DNA of 64,000 bases from a bacterium (GTDB lineage Bacteria > Verrucomicrobiota > Verrucomicrobiia > Limisphaerales > J093). This document shows positions 1 to 8,871 of this stretch, one piece after another (position 1 is the stretch's first letter; each line of letters opens with the position of its first letter). Below the pieces are notes generated by a model. The model was not told where the DNA came from. It was given only the letters and a program-made list of their open reading frames with translations, and ran no database searches. The stretch covers positions 186,001 to 250,000 of the forward strand of contig JAJXZJ010000045.1 in NCBI GenBank assembly GCA_021780105.1, written 5' to 3'. The position numbers and the translations under genes are program-made.

Positions 1-333
1 CAGCGTGTTGGCATCCGGTCCAAGCCAGGTGGAAACCTTGTAACCCGCGGACCACTGGCCCTCGTCCAGCGGTTTCTCGAGGGTCAGGTTGACCACATCC
101 AGGTTGATGTTGTTCTGCTTCGCGGAGCCGTCAAACGATCGGCCGACCACGGCAGGGCTGGGGACGTTCTTGCCAAACATCCAGATGGCCGAGGTGCTGA
201 CATACCCGCTGAGGGTAGTGGATTGCAGTGCCGTGTTGACGGCGTGTTGCGCTGCTTCTTCCGCCAGCGCGACGGAACCAAGGCTGACCACCCCGGCGGC
301 GACCAAGCCTGCTGTCCATTTGTGACACTTCAT
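1..333 (-). CDS. Outer-membrane beta-barrel porin (OmpL-like), N-terminal part, runs off left edge
   Basis: Reading the minus strand from an ATG at 331-333 gives 111 residues with no stop before the window edge. The start is preceded by a good ribosome binding site (AGGAGG, 340-350 region). Residues 1-24 are a signal peptide (basic start, hydrophobic GLVAAGVVSLG core, ALA cleavage site before EEA). The mature part has strand-like segments such as TLSGYVSTSAIW and ends TWLGPDANTL. From memory this resembles the start of verrucomicrobial 'putative beta-barrel porin' proteins of the OmpL-like type, which form outer-membrane channels. The C-terminal part is missing, so channel specificity cannot be judged. 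It has its own likely promoter at 440-467 and a hairpin in the leader. Confidence 0.75.
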   Translation of the reverse strand, partial: MKCHKWTAGLVAAGVVSLGSVALAEEAAQHAVNTALQSTTLSGYVSTSAIWMFGKNVPSPAVVGRSFDGSAKQNNINLDVVNLTLEKPLDEGQWSAGYKVSTWLGPDANTL

Positions 334-390
334 TCGTGTTCCTCCTGAGTTTCTTTACTGGTTGGTTTTGTTACGTTTCTATGCGTGAAC

Positions 391-411
391 CGGGCAAAAC
401 CGGTTTGCCCG
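391..411. promoter_or_regulatory. Perfect 8-bp inverted repeat in the porin leader
   Basis: CGGGCAAA (391-398) and TTTGCCCG (404-411) are perfect reverse complements separated by 5 nt. They lie between the likely porin promoter and its ribosome binding site. It could be an operator or an mRNA hairpin; there is no U-tract after it on either strand, so a terminator is unlikely. Confidence 0.4.
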
Positions 412-439
412 CGCACCCAAAACGGTGCATTTTCCGAGC

Positions 440-467
440 AAAATAGCAAAGCCCCCTCGCTTGACAA
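440..467 (-). promoter_or_regulatory. Likely sigma-70 promoter of the porin gene
   Basis: On the minus strand TTGTCA (462-467) and TATTTT (440-445) are spaced by 16 nt, upstream of the porin start at 333. The implied leader is about 100 nt and contains the inverted repeat at 391-411. Confidence 0.45.
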
Positions 468-736
468 CAAGTTTTTACCTTTTGATGCGTTAATTTTCTG
501 GACTCGAACCGTTTGCGAAATCACCAAAAAGTTGCAGCGGCGCGCCGGACAATATTCCGTTTGAGATCATTAACGTGTGCGCCGTGGTCAGCTTTCGCCG
601 ACGGAGGGACATGCCCGATCCGCCGAACGTCCCGCTTTCCACGTCAAACCGCACCGTGCGATCAAACCAAACCCGGAACGAAGCCGGAGCAAGCGGACAC
701 CGAGGCGGTGCCGTATTCGTGGTGAATTGCCTGTGT

Positions 737-2146
737 TCACGTTGCGCTGGTTTGGCTGGTGGCGCTCCCGTCGGTTAACTCCGGAGCCGTCTCGCCCGTC
801 AAGCGCACCACGCGGTTGGCAAAACGGTTCAGATGGCCCGTGGCGGTGCTGTAGGCTTCCTGCGCCTTTTCCAACCCGCGCCCGACCTCCTCGAATTTCT
901 TCTGGAAATACGCGAAGCTGGCCTGGGCCGCGCGGATTTGCTCCAGCGTTTTTTCCACGTTCCGGGCGAATTCGTATTGGTTGATGCTCATCGCCACCGT
1001 GCGCAAGGTGATGGCCAGCGTGTTCGGTGACACCGGAAAGACCTTTTGCCGCCGCAAGGCATCGCACAACTCAACGTCGCGGATAACCTCGAAATAGACC
1101 GTCTCGCTCGGCAGGAACATCAGCGCCAGATCGGTGGTCCCATGCTCCGGGTGGATGTATTTCTCGGCAATGTCCCGCGCCTGCTGCCGGATGACGACGC
1201 CAAGCTGACGGCGCGCTTCGGCGAGCTGTTCCGGGTTGTTCGTCGCGAACAGCGGCAGGATTTGCTCGCGGTTGAACTTGCTGTCAATCGGCAGCCGGAA
1301 CTTCGGGAATTTGACGACCGCGTCCACGCGCTCGCGGGAGTCGGGCACGATCACGGCCTGCTCCTCGAACGCCGTCGCCGGCAGGAAATCCGCCAGCAGG
1401 CGGCCCAGCTCCGCCTCGCCAAACTGCCCGCGCAGATGCGGCAGTTTCAGCAGGTTGTTCAACTCGTTGATGGACTGGCCGACGGTCCCGACATTCCGCA
1501 ACTGTTCCTCGGCCTTTTGCAGGTGCTCCTGCACTTTTTGAAAATGGGCGAAGCCTTCCTGAATGTTTTTCTCCAGCTTCTGCTGCACCTGATCGCTGAT
1601 CGCCTGCAATTTCTCGTCCACTTTGGCACGGATCATTTCGAGGTTCGCCGACGTTTTCTGTTCCAGCGCCTCGAACCGTTGCTGGAGCGCCTTGGTGGCC
1701 TCCGCCAGGCTCTGGGCAAGTTCACCCCGCGCCTGTCGGGCCGCCTGTGCCTGTGACTCGCTCAACTGGTCAAACTTGGTTTGCAGCCCGGCGCCCAACG
1801 CCACCAGCGCCTGGGCCGATTCCTTGCGCGCCTCGGCCAGCGCCGAGGTCTGTTCGCCCCGGCCCTGGGCGAATTGCCGCTCCACCGTTTCGCGGACCAC
1901 ATTCGATCCCTGCTGCAATCGCTCGGTCAGATCCGTGCGCAAGTCCCCCTTCATTTGCTCCACGCGCGCCGCCATGTCCGTGCTGGCCTTGGTGAAAGCC
2001 GCCTCCAGTCGCGTCTCCAACTCCTCGGTCCGCCGCAACACTTCCACCTGGCCGCGCTCATTGCGCGACCGCGTCACGAGCCACGCCAGCATGACAAAAC
2101 CGGCGACGACCGTTCCGAGCAGAATGGCAAATTCAAGAGGCGTCAT
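737..2146 (-). CDS. rmuC: DNA recombination protein RmuC homolog
   Basis: 469 residues. The N-terminus is a membrane anchor (about residues 5-25, [19 protein letters not shown]), followed by a long Glu/Gln/Arg-rich coiled coil (about 30-230). The C-terminal RmuC nuclease-like domain is recognised by [15 protein letters not shown], then [18 protein letters not shown], and [19 protein letters not shown]. In E. coli RmuC loss raises inversion between short inverted repeats, and the domain belongs to the PD-(D/E)XK-like nuclease group, so a role in trimming aberrant DNA structures is inferred from the family. The ATG at 2146 directly precedes the hydrophobic anchor. It lies 125 bp downstream of the ArsR-methyltransferase gene on the same strand; co-transcription is possible but not shown. 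Confidence 0.9.
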   Translation of the reverse strand: MTPLEFAILLGTVVAGFVMLAWLVTRSRNERGQVEVLRRTEELETRLEAAFTKASTDMAARVEQMKGDLRTDLTERLQQGSNVVRETVERQFAQGRGEQTSALAEARKESAQALVALGAGLQTKFDQLSESQAQAARQARGELAQSLAEATKALQQRFEALEQKTSANLEMIRAKVDEKLQAISDQVQQKLEKNIQEGFAHFQKVQEHLQKAEEQLRNVGTVGQSINELNNLLKLPHLRGQFGEAELGRLLADFLPATAFEEQAVIVPDSRERVDAVVKFPKFRLPIDSKFNREQILPLFATNNPEQLAEARRQLGVVIRQQARDIAEKYIHPEHGTTDLALMFLPSETVYFEVIRDVELCDALRRQKVFPVSPNTLAITLRTVAMSINQYEFARNVEKTLEQIRAAQASFAYFQKKFEEVGRGLEKAQEAYSTATGHLNRFANRVVRLTGETAPELTDGSATSQTSAT

Positions 2147-2271
2147 GCGCTGTCATGTTGCGATTGGCCGGGTTTCATCATCCGCGCCCCCGGCGGGCCG
2201 GGCAAACCTTTTCCGACGGCGCCGAATGCGCCGCGCCAACCGTGACAGAACATGCCGCCGCCGGCCGGTGT

Positions 2272-3201
2272 TTATTTCGCGCCCCCCGCCAGCACCGTGG
2301 CGAAATGCGGCGGCGCTTCCTCGCGAGCGACCACGGTGACCTCGATCCGTTTGAAGCCGGCCTCCTCCAGCCAGCGTTGCAACGCGCTTTCGGCGAAACC
2401 GGGCCAGCGGTCGCCGTACAGCTCGCGCGCCTTCTCGAAGCGGTGTTCCAGCAGGTCGAGAATCATGATCTGTCCGCCCGGCCGCAGAATGCGATGCGCG
2501 CTGCGGATCGCGCGGACCGGATCCTCCGCGTGGTGGAGCGCCTGGCTGAGCACCACCAGATCCACGCTGGCCGGAGCGATGGGCGGGTCTTGCAGGTCGC
2601 CCAGCCGGAACTCCAGATTCTTCAAGCCGTTCTTCTTCGCCTTGGCCGCGCCAAAGGCGACCATCTTCTCCGAGTTGTCCACCGCAATCACTTTTTCGCA
2701 GCGGCGGGCCAGCAGTTCGCTGAGCAGTCCCTCGCCGGAGCCCAGGTCGGCCACGACGAGCGGCGGCAGGATGCGCACCAAAAGCTGGCCGAACGCCTGC
2801 CAGGAACGCCCCGGCCCATAACTGCGGTCGAAACGGCCCGCCACCTGGTTGAAGTAAATCTGCGCCCGGTCGCGGCGGCGCTCCAAAATGCGGCGGAGAT
2901 TGATCTGGTCCGGATCGTGTTCCGCGAGTTCCTTCGCGCCGCGCGCGGCCAGTTGAAGGAATTCACGCCCGGCGGCGTCCGCCGTCTGGTGGAAGCGGTA
3001 ATAGGCGCGTTTGCCTTCGCGTCGCGATTGCAGCAGACCGGCCTCTTGCAACAGGCCCAGGTGCGTCGAGATGCGCGACTGCCCCAGGCGGGTGATTTCC
3101 TGCAGTTCGTGAACGGACAGTTCCTCGCGCTCCAGCAGCGCGAGAATGCGCAGCCGGGTGGGATCGGCAAGGGCGCGCAGCGATTTGAGCGTGTCGGTCA
3201 T
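2272..3201 (-). CDS. ArsR-family HTH regulator fused to a SAM-dependent methyltransferase domain
   Basis: 309 residues with two domains. Residues 1 to about 90 form an ArsR-type winged helix ([17 protein letters not shown], then the recognition part [19 protein letters not shown]). Residues about 135-265 are a class I methyltransferase fold with the SAM-binding motif [15 protein letters not shown] and the following acidic position IAVDNSEKM. The gene is divergent from metK-ahcY, 123 bp away. ArsR-type regulators of the SAM cycle are known: SahR in proteobacteria senses S-adenosylhomocysteine. I infer that this fusion uses its methyltransferase fold to sense SAM or SAH and controls metK-ahcY and itself. 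Catalytic methyltransferase activity cannot be excluded. Confidence 0.85.
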   Translation of the reverse strand: MTDTLKSLRALADPTRLRILALLEREELSVHELQEITRLGQSRISTHLGLLQEAGLLQSRREGKRAYYRFHQTADAAGREFLQLAARGAKELAEHDPDQINLRRILERRRDRAQIYFNQVAGRFDRSYGPGRSWQAFGQLLVRILPPLVVADLGSGEGLLSELLARRCEKVIAVDNSEKMVAFGAAKAKKNGLKNLEFRLGDLQDPPIAPASVDLVVLSQALHHAEDPVRAIRSAHRILRPGGQIMILDLLEHRFEKARELYGDRWPGFAESALQRWLEEAGFKRIEVTVVAREEAPPHFATVLAGGAK

Positions 3202-3237
3202 AGGCCGCCGGGTCAGCGCGATTTTTGGAAATCAACG

Positions 3238-3265
3238 TTGACGCGGATGCCGGCAGTTATATCTT
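3238..3265 (+). promoter_or_regulatory. Possible metK promoter in the divergent region
   Basis: TTGACG (3238-3243) and TATCTT (3260-3265) are spaced by 16 nt, upstream of metK. The same stretch contains TATC/GATA half-sites 10 nt apart (3260-3277) and a direct repeat of ATACGT just downstream. These are candidate contacts for the ArsR-type regulator encoded divergently. The assignment is weak. Confidence 0.35.
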
Positions 3266-3324
3266 CCAATCGCGATACGTCAATACGTCCGTTAAAAAAG
3301 GCGGACACGAGCGAAATCAAGAGC

Positions 3325-4503
3325 ATGAGCAAAAACTACATCTTCTCCTCCGAGTCCGTCGGCGAGGGCCATCCGGACAAGGTGTGCGACACCATTTCCG
3401 ATTACGTGCTGGACGCCTGCCTGGCGCAGGACAAGTTCAGCCGTGTAGCCTGTGAAACTTACGCGAAGTGCAACCTTGTCGTCGTCGGCGGCGAAATCAC
3501 CACCAAGGCGAAGCCCGACTTCAACGCCATCGCCCGTCAGGCCATCCGCGACATCGGTTACACCAACGACGACGATGTGTTTCACGCCGACCGCGTGCTC
3601 ATCATGAACGCGATCACCTCGCAATCGCCGGACATCGCGCAAGGCGTGGACGCCCGCGCCGCCGACGGCAAGGAAAAGGCCGAGCAGGGTGCCGGCGACC
3701 AGGGTCTCATGTTCGGCTACGCCTGCAACGAGACGCCGGAACTGATGCCCGCGCCGATCATGTATGCCCACCAGCTTGGCGCCGAGCTGACGCGTATCCG
3801 CAAGACCGGCAAGGTGGCCTGGCTGCGCCCCGACGCCAAGAGCCAGGTGTCAGTCCGCTACGAAAACGACCAGCCGGTCGAGATCACCAACATCGTCATC
3901 TCCACGCAGCACAGCGCCGACGTGAAGCACAAGACGATCAAGGATTTTTGCATTGAGAACGTCATCAAACCCACGCTGCCCAAGCACCTGTTGACCAAGA
4001 ACACCAAGTTCCTCATCAATCCGACCGGTCGCTTTGTCGTCGGCGGGCCGCAGGGGGACACCGGCTTGACCGGCCGCAAGATTATTGTGGACAGCTACGG
4101 CGGGATGGGCCGGCACGGTGGCGGCGCCTTCTCCGGCAAAGACCCGTCGAAGGTGGACCGCAGCGCGGCCTACATGGGCCGTTACGTGGCCAAGAACATC
4201 GTTGCCGCAGGGTTGGCAACGAGCGCGGAAATTCAATTCGCCTACGCCATCGGTTATCCCGACCCGGTGAGCGTCTGCGTCAACACGTTCGGCACCGCGA
4301 AGGACGGCATTACCGACGAGATGATCGAACGGGCGGTCTGCGAAGTGTTCAGCTTCAAACCGGCCAACATCATCAAGCAGCTCAACCTGCTCCGGCCGAT
4401 TTACGCGAAGACCACCAACTATGGCCACTTCGGAAAGAGCGATCCGGCGCTCACATGGGAGAAGACCGACAAGGCTGCGGCGCTCCGCAAAGCCGTCAAG
4501 TGA
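3325..4503 (+). CDS. metK: S-adenosylmethionine synthetase
   Basis: 392 residues, the usual length for bacterial MetK. It makes S-adenosylmethionine from ATP and methionine in the cytoplasm. Signature motifs are [12 protein letters not shown] at the N-terminus, [12 protein letters not shown] (methionine-adenosyltransferase signature 1) and [19 protein letters not shown] (signature 2, phosphate loop). The start is the ATG at 3325, giving [11 protein letters not shown], which matches the family start. The open frame extends far upstream but that part is opposite the ArsR fusion gene and is not coding. ahcY follows after 35 nt, so the two form a SAM-cycle operon. Confidence 0.97.
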   Translation: MSKNYIFSSESVGEGHPDKVCDTISDYVLDACLAQDKFSRVACETYAKCNLVVVGGEITTKAKPDFNAIARQAIRDIGYTNDDDVFHADRVLIMNAITSQSPDIAQGVDARAADGKEKAEQGAGDQGLMFGYACNETPELMPAPIMYAHQLGAELTRIRKTGKVAWLRPDAKSQVSVRYENDQPVEITNIVISTQHSADVKHKTIKDFCIENVIKPTLPKHLLTKNTKFLINPTGRFVVGGPQGDTGLTGRKIIVDSYGGMGRHGGGAFSGKDPSKVDRSAAYMGRYVAKNIVAAGLATSAEIQFAYAIGYPDPVSVCVNTFGTAKDGITDEMIERAVCEVFSFKPANIIKQLNLLRPIYAKTTNYGHFGKSDPALTWEKTDKAAALRKAVK

Positions 4504-4538
4504 TTCACGCTCCGCAAGTCAAAATCCGCATTACTGCC

Positions 4539-6017
4539 ATGCCTGCCATCAAATTGCCTCCCTCCCGCGCCAAACTCGCAAAGGCCGGTGCCAAGAATGG
4601 CAACGGCGCCCCGAAGCACGAATTCAAGGTCCGCGACCTCTCGCTCGCCGACTGGGGCCGGAAGACCATCCAGGTGTCGGAACACGAAATGCCCGGCCTC
4701 ATGGCCATCCGCGCGAAATACGGACCGCAGAAGCCGCTCAAAGGCGTCCGCGTCACCGGCTCGCTGCACATGACCATCGAAACGGCCATCCTCATCGAGA
4801 CGCTCAAGGAACTCGGCGCGTCCGTCCGCTGGGCAAGTTGCAACATCTTCTCCACGCAGGACCATGCGGCCGCCGCAGTTGCCGCCGCGGGTACACCGGT
4901 CTTTGCCTGGAAAGGTGAATCGCTGGAAGAATATTGGGATTGCACACTCGACGCCCTCACGCATCCCGGCGGCAAAGGCCCGCAGCTCGTGGTGGACGAC
5001 GGCGGCGACGCCACCCTGCTCATCCACAAAGGCTACGAGCTGGAAAACGGCTCCGACTGGGTCAACACCCCGAGCGAGAGCCACGAAGTTGAAGTCATCA
5101 AAAACCTCCTCAAGCGCGTGCTCAAGGAACGCCCTGGCTTCTGGCACGAAGTCGTGAAGGGCTGGAAAGGTGTTTCCGAGGAAACCACCACCGGCGTGCA
5201 TCGCCTCTACCAGATGCTCGAAGCCGGCAAGCTCCTCGTCCCCGCCATCAACGTCAACGACTCCGTCACCAAGTCCAAGTTCGACAACCTCTACGGCTGC
5301 CGCGAGTCGCTCGCCGACGGCATCAAGCGCGCCACCGATGTCATGGTCGCCGGCAAGGTCGCCTGCGTCTGCGGCTACGGCGACGTCGGCAAGGGCAGCG
5401 CGCACAGCCTCCGCGGCTTTGGCGCCCGCGTGATTGTGACCGAGATTGACCCCATCAACGCCCTCCAGGCTGCGATGGAGGGCTTCGAAGTCACCACCGT
5501 CGAGGACACGCTGGGCGAGGCCGACATCTACGTCACCTGCACCGGCAACAAGGACATCATCACCCTGGAGCACATGGCGAAGATGAAGGACCAGGCCATC
5601 GTCTGTAACATCGGCCACTTCGATAACGAGATTCAAATGGACCGCCTCAACACGGCCAAGGGCGTGAGGCGCCTCAACATCAAGCCGCAGGTGGACAAAT
5701 ACACGTTCGCCGACGGCCACAGCATTTACATCCTCGCTGAAGGACGGTTGGTGAATCTCGGCTGCGCCACCGGCCATCCGAGCTTCGTGATGAGCAACAG
5801 TTTCACCAACCAGTGCCTCGCGCAGATGGATCTCTGGGCCAACCGCGAGACGAACAAGATTGGGGTCTATCGCCTGCCCAAGAAACTCGACGAAGAGGTC
5901 GCCCGCCTGCACCTGGAGAAGATCGGTGTCAAGCTCACCAGGCTCACCAAGACCCAGGCCGATTACATCGGCGTCCCCGTCGAAGGTCCCTACAAGGCCG
6001 ACCACTACCGGTATTAA
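4539..6017 (+). CDS. ahcY: Adenosylhomocysteinase (S-adenosylhomocysteine hydrolase)
   Basis: 492 residues, the long form with the extra central segment typical of many bacteria. It splits S-adenosylhomocysteine into adenosine and homocysteine, removing the product inhibitor of methyltransferases. The NAD-binding loop [10 protein letters not shown] is present, as are the N-terminal [13 protein letters not shown] and [14 protein letters not shown] motifs. The conserved C-terminal PYKADHYRY is intact. The start at 4539 ([10 protein letters not shown]) is 35 nt after metK, and an intrinsic terminator follows at 6052. Together with metK and the divergent ArsR-methyltransferase fusion it forms a compact SAM-recycling locus. 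Confidence 0.97.
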   Translation: MPAIKLPPSRAKLAKAGAKNGNGAPKHEFKVRDLSLADWGRKTIQVSEHEMPGLMAIRAKYGPQKPLKGVRVTGSLHMTIETAILIETLKELGASVRWASCNIFSTQDHAAAAVAAAGTPVFAWKGESLEEYWDCTLDALTHPGGKGPQLVVDDGGDATLLIHKGYELENGSDWVNTPSESHEVEVIKNLLKRVLKERPGFWHEVVKGWKGVSEETTTGVHRLYQMLEAGKLLVPAINVNDSVTKSKFDNLYGCRESLADGIKRATDVMVAGKVACVCGYGDVGKGSAHSLRGFGARVIVTEIDPINALQAAMEGFEVTTVEDTLGEADIYVTCTGNKDIITLEHMAKMKDQAIVCNIGHFDNEIQMDRLNTAKGVRRLNIKPQVDKYTFADGHSIYILAEGRLVNLGCATGHPSFVMSNSFTNQCLAQMDLWANRETNKIGVYRLPKKLDEEVARLHLEKIGVKLTRLTKTQADYIGVPVEGPYKADHYRY

Positions 6018-6051
6018 GCTTCCGAAGCCCGGCTTGCGGATGACAAATCAA

Positions 6052-6080
6052 GGCGAACGGAACATCCGTTCGCCATTTTT
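6052..6080 (+). terminator. Intrinsic terminator of metK-ahcY
   Basis: A perfect 10-bp stem (GGCGAACGGA at 6052-6061 with its complement at 6065-6074), a 3-nt loop, then ATTTTTG. It lies 34 nt after the ahcY stop. Confidence 0.85.
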
Positions 6081-6185
6081 GATTACAAAGTCAAATCGGG
6101 ACGCAAGCGGCGGCGAAATTGTGCTTGCGCCGCACGGTGGCCGGCTGCTACGTTCCGCCTCCTTAATTTTTGGACAGGCAAATTT

Positions 6186-6461
6186 ATGGCTCGACGTTGT
6201 GAATTGACCGGCAAGGCTCCCATGAAGGGCAGCAAGGTGTGGCGTAGTGGCAAGGCCAAGAAACTGGGCGGCATCGGCACGCACGTCACGGCGATCACCA
6301 AGCGGCGCTTCTTCCCGAACCTCCAGCGCGTGAAAGCCGTCGTGGATGGCGAAGTCCGCTACATTCGGGTGACCGCCAGCGCCCTCAAGAAGGGACTCGT
6401 GGTCAAGGCGCCCAAGCGGACCTGGAAAAAGACTGACGCCGCGGCAGCGAAAAAGGGCTAG
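6186..6461 (+). CDS. rpmB: 50S ribosomal protein L28 (bL28)
   Basis: 91 residues. The protein starts MARRCELTGKAPMKGSKV and contains KRRFFPNLQRVK, both hallmarks of bL28, a structural protein of the large ribosomal subunit. The C-terminus has an extra Lys/Ala-rich tail (KKTDAAAAKKG). Only one Cys (residue 5) is present, so this is not the four-cysteine zinc-binding form. It is a single-gene unit flanked by terminators at 6052 and 6483. Confidence 0.96.
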   Translation: MARRCELTGKAPMKGSKVWRSGKAKKLGGIGTHVTAITKRRFFPNLQRVKAVVDGEVRYIRVTASALKKGLVVKAPKRTWKKTDAAAAKKG

Positions 6462-6482
6462 GCTTTTCAGACTGGTTTTGAC

Positions 6483-6518
6483 CCAAGGCGAGGCGCACAA
6501 CCTCGCCTTGGCCATTTT
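6483..6518 (+). terminator. Intrinsic terminator of rpmB
   Basis: An 11-bp perfect stem (CCAAGGCGAGG 6483-6493 with CCTCGCCTTGG 6501-6511), a 7-nt loop, then CCATTTTA. It lies 21 nt after the rpmB stop. The T-tract is on the plus strand only, so it serves rpmB rather than the convergent xylA-type gene. Confidence 0.85.
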
Positions 6519-6593
6519 AGGGACACCGCCGGCGTCGGGCATCCTCCGCCCGATTCGCCGGCGGCGTGAATACGCGCAGGCCGCACTTCGCGG

Positions 6594-7634
6594 CTATTTC
6601 CCCATCAGGTGCTCCAGCACGAGCTGGTCGAGGTCGCCGTAATTACGGTCGGCGATCAGCTTCTGCGCCTCGGCCTCGGGGAACGTGCGCGCCTTCTCCA
6701 CCAGCCGGAGGAAGGTCCGCCGGCTGTTCTCCAGGTGGGCGGTCCAGTGTTCCACTTTCGTGGTGCGGAATGGATGCACATCGAACGCGACGTATTCGCC
6801 GTGGCTGCCGTATTGGTTCCGTTCGAGCGCGCGGACCTGATTGAAGGCGACCCGCAGATTGGCGCTGCCGAACGGCTTGTCCTGGTCAAACTTCAAACCG
6901 TTCTGGTCGTTCAAATGCAGCGACCACAGCTTGCCGAACGTGCAGGCGAAATCAATTTCGTCCGCCGGGTCAAGACCGGCGAGGATCGCGTGGGCCGACT
7001 CGATCAGGCAGCCGACCCGCTTGGAATCGCGCGTGAGCTGGGCCAGTGCCAGCGCATGGCCGATGGTGGGAATGTAGGCCAGGTCCATCGGCTCATTGGG
7101 CTTCGGCTCGATGGCAATGCGGATTTTCTTGTCGTAGGCCAGCATCTTGTTGATGGCCTCGACCAGGTGGTCGAAGCATTTCCGCGCGTTCTTGCTCTCG
7201 CGGATGTAGCTGCCTTCGCGCGCCAGCCAGAGCACGATCAGGCCGCAATCCAGTTCGTTGGCGATGTCGATGCACCGCAGCGATCGCTCGATGGCGTATT
7301 TGCGGCACTTCGGATCGTTGCTCGTGTAGGCGCCGTCCACCGTCAGCGGGCTGAACCAGAGGCGCGGGGCGACGATCTCGGCGGCCACGCCGGCATCATC
7401 CAGTTTCTTCTTGAGCGCCTTCGCTTCGGCCTTCAACGCAAAATCCGATTTCGTGTCAATGTCCGGCACGGCGTCGTCGTCGTGAAACATCATTGCGTCG
7501 AAGCCCAGCTTCTTGAGCTGGTCGAGCTTCCAGGTGAACGATTGCACGGGGCGGGTGGGCGGGCCGTAAGGATCCTGGCCTTCACTCAAATTCCATGGAC
7601 CAAAGGAAAACTTGTACGCTTTTTTGTCAGGCAT
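6594..7634 (-). CDS. xylA: Xylose isomerase (class I type, TIM barrel)
   Basis: 346 residues. The full xylose-isomerase active site can be read: His51 and Asp54 in MMFHDDD, Glu176 and Lys178 in IEPKPNEP, Glu212 and His215 in LIESAHAILAG, Asp243 in LNDQNG, Asp250 and Asp252 in FDQDKPFG, and Asp285 in FDVHPFRT. These match the two-metal site of the Streptomyces/Actinoplanes enzymes in order and nearly in number, so this is a true aldose-ketose isomerase and not just a generic TIM-barrel epimerase. It is somewhat shorter than the usual ~390 residues, mainly at the C-terminus. It is followed upstream on the same strand by a HAD hydrolase, and araA lies divergently nearby, which suggests pentose use. 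No xylulokinase is in the window. Confidence 0.85.
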   Translation of the reverse strand: MPDKKAYKFSFGPWNLSEGQDPYGPPTRPVQSFTWKLDQLKKLGFDAMMFHDDDAVPDIDTKSDFALKAEAKALKKKLDDAGVAAEIVAPRLWFSPLTVDGAYTSNDPKCRKYAIERSLRCIDIANELDCGLIVLWLAREGSYIRESKNARKCFDHLVEAINKMLAYDKKIRIAIEPKPNEPMDLAYIPTIGHALALAQLTRDSKRVGCLIESAHAILAGLDPADEIDFACTFGKLWSLHLNDQNGLKFDQDKPFGSANLRVAFNQVRALERNQYGSHGEYVAFDVHPFRTTKVEHWTAHLENSRRTFLRLVEKARTFPEAEAQKLIADRNYGDLDQLVLEHLMGK

Positions 7635-7706
7635 AGTGGCGGGACTGTAAAATTGCGGCCGGGCGTTGAAAAGAAAAATGGAGCGGTGCGACGCAACCCC
7701 GGCGAT

Positions 7707-8594
7707 TCAACCCCGCCACGGCGGACGCTCCGGCAGACAAGCGTAGAAATCTTCGATCAACGTGGTTTCGTAGTCGCCCGCAAACCGGCCGGCAAGAAAA
7801 CGGTCCATGCCTTCATCGAAGAACCGCCGCCACGACGCCTCTTCGCGGCCCGGCACAATGGGGAAAAACAGCGCAAAGTTCGCGCGGGCGGCTTTGAAAT
7901 CGCCGGGCGCGTCGCCGATCATCAGGACGTGTTTCGGAGCGTAGCGGCCGCCGGCGGCCAGCTTCAGATGGTCGCTCTTGGAACCGAGTTCCTGCCCGGC
8001 AATCAGCCGCACCAACGGCGCCAGCTCGTGCTCCGCCCATTCGCGCTCCAACGCCGGCGTCGGCGTCTGCGATACCACCATGAGGTCGGCCGCCGCGGCG
8101 AGCTGCGACAGACTCTCCCGGACCAGCGGGAACGGCGGCACGCCCGACACCATGTCCGCGATGGCGGCGTTCACGGCCTCGGACCACTTCAGCACCGGCG
8201 CGAGCGTTGCGTTGCCACGCTCGATGGTTTCCTGGCGCAACGTCGTGTCTGTGAGCCGTGGCTCGCGGGCGATCCAATCGTCGAGCGCGTCGCTCGCGGG
8301 CACAGTCACACCGCGCGCCTGGACTTCGGGCCGTTCGGCGAGGAGGTTGAGAGCATTGGCGAGCGCCGGGAAGCGGTTCACGCCGCGAGTGCGCGAATAG
8401 AGGTTCACAAACTCCCATACTTCGCGGGCGTATTTGCTGGCGGCCTGCAGGCCAAAGTGCTTGATGAACGCCGGCGCAAAACACTCCTTGTGCTTGAGTT
8501 CCATCGTGTCGAACACGCAGCCGTCGGAGTCAATGCCGACGAAAAATCCGTTCGCCGGTTGGAAGGCGGCCAAGGCGGATGCGGGGTCGTTCAT
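7707..8594 (-). CDS. HAD-superfamily hydrolase
   Basis: 295 residues. HAD motif I is GIDSDGCVFDT near residue 20 (nucleophile Asp and acid/base Asp), motif II is LMVVSQTPT, and motif IV is HVLMIGDAPGDFKAA. A large alpha-helical cap (about residues 40-165) lies between motifs I and II, as in C1-type phosphatases. The substrate is unknown; a sugar phosphate is a reasonable guess given the flanking pentose isomerases, but this is inference from position only. It lies 72 bp upstream of the xylose isomerase on the same strand and is divergent from araA. Confidence 0.8.
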   Translation of the reverse strand: MNDPASALAAFQPANGFFVGIDSDGCVFDTMELKHKECFAPAFIKHFGLQAASKYAREVWEFVNLYSRTRGVNRFPALANALNLLAERPEVQARGVTVPASDALDDWIAREPRLTDTTLRQETIERGNATLAPVLKWSEAVNAAIADMVSGVPPFPLVRESLSQLAAAADLMVVSQTPTPALEREWAEHELAPLVRLIAGQELGSKSDHLKLAAGGRYAPKHVLMIGDAPGDFKAARANFALFFPIVPGREEASWRRFFDEGMDRFLAGRFAGDYETTLIEDFYACLPERPPWRG

Positions 8595-8723
8595 AGTTTG
8601 TCCACGCCAGTAGGGCCAAAGCCATTCCGGCCGTCAAACTGTTTTGCGTGACGCGCGATGGCTGGCCGCGCAACGGGCTGACAAATCCCGCGGGTATCGA
8701 ACGCAAGACCGGCGCGACAACCT

Positions 8724-8772
8724 GATTCTGAAGAATCCTAAGAAAAGTGTCGCCTAGCCGCCAACCGGTTGG
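8724..8772. promoter_or_regulatory. Two palindromes in the HAD/araA divergent region
   Basis: GATTCT-GA-AGAATC (8724-8737) and the perfect 12-bp palindrome CCAACCGGTTGG (8761-8772) lie 23 bp apart between divergent genes. They are candidate operators for a pentose-responsive regulator. No regulator gene is adjacent. Confidence 0.35.
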
Positions 8773-8871
8773 AATAATGCGCGGCCGTTGGGTTTGCCGA
8801 CGGTACGCCCAAGCCGCAGGTGGCGGGCCGGCGAGCGAACGCCAACGGGAATTTCAAAATGGTTGCAGGTT

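Larger units (their letters stand above)
334..736. other. Intergenic region between the porin start and the end of rmuC
   Basis: About 400 bp. The part nearest the porin (334-470) is comparatively AT-rich and holds its promoter, leader hairpin and ribosome binding site. In 470-736 I see no convincing gene, RNA or terminator; the short open frames there overlap each other and look random. Confidence 0.5.

Noticed and set aside
3202-3324. SAM or SAH riboswitch upstream of metK
   Set aside because: The 123-bp region lacks the stem and pseudoknot patterns I know for these classes, and a divergent ArsR-type regulator offers a better explanation.
2155-3324. N-terminal extension of metK continuing the open frame upstream
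   Set aside because: MetK of normal length starts at 3325; the extension is opposite the ArsR-methyltransferase gene.
4419-6005. 528-codon open frame opposite ahcY
   Set aside because: Complete overlap with a highly conserved enzyme; the composition is typical of an antisense shadow.
6609-8651. 680-codon open frame opposite the xylose isomerase and HAD genes
   Set aside because: It spans two well-supported genes on the other strand and their intergenic gap; the translation is Arg/Val/Gln-biased without motifs.
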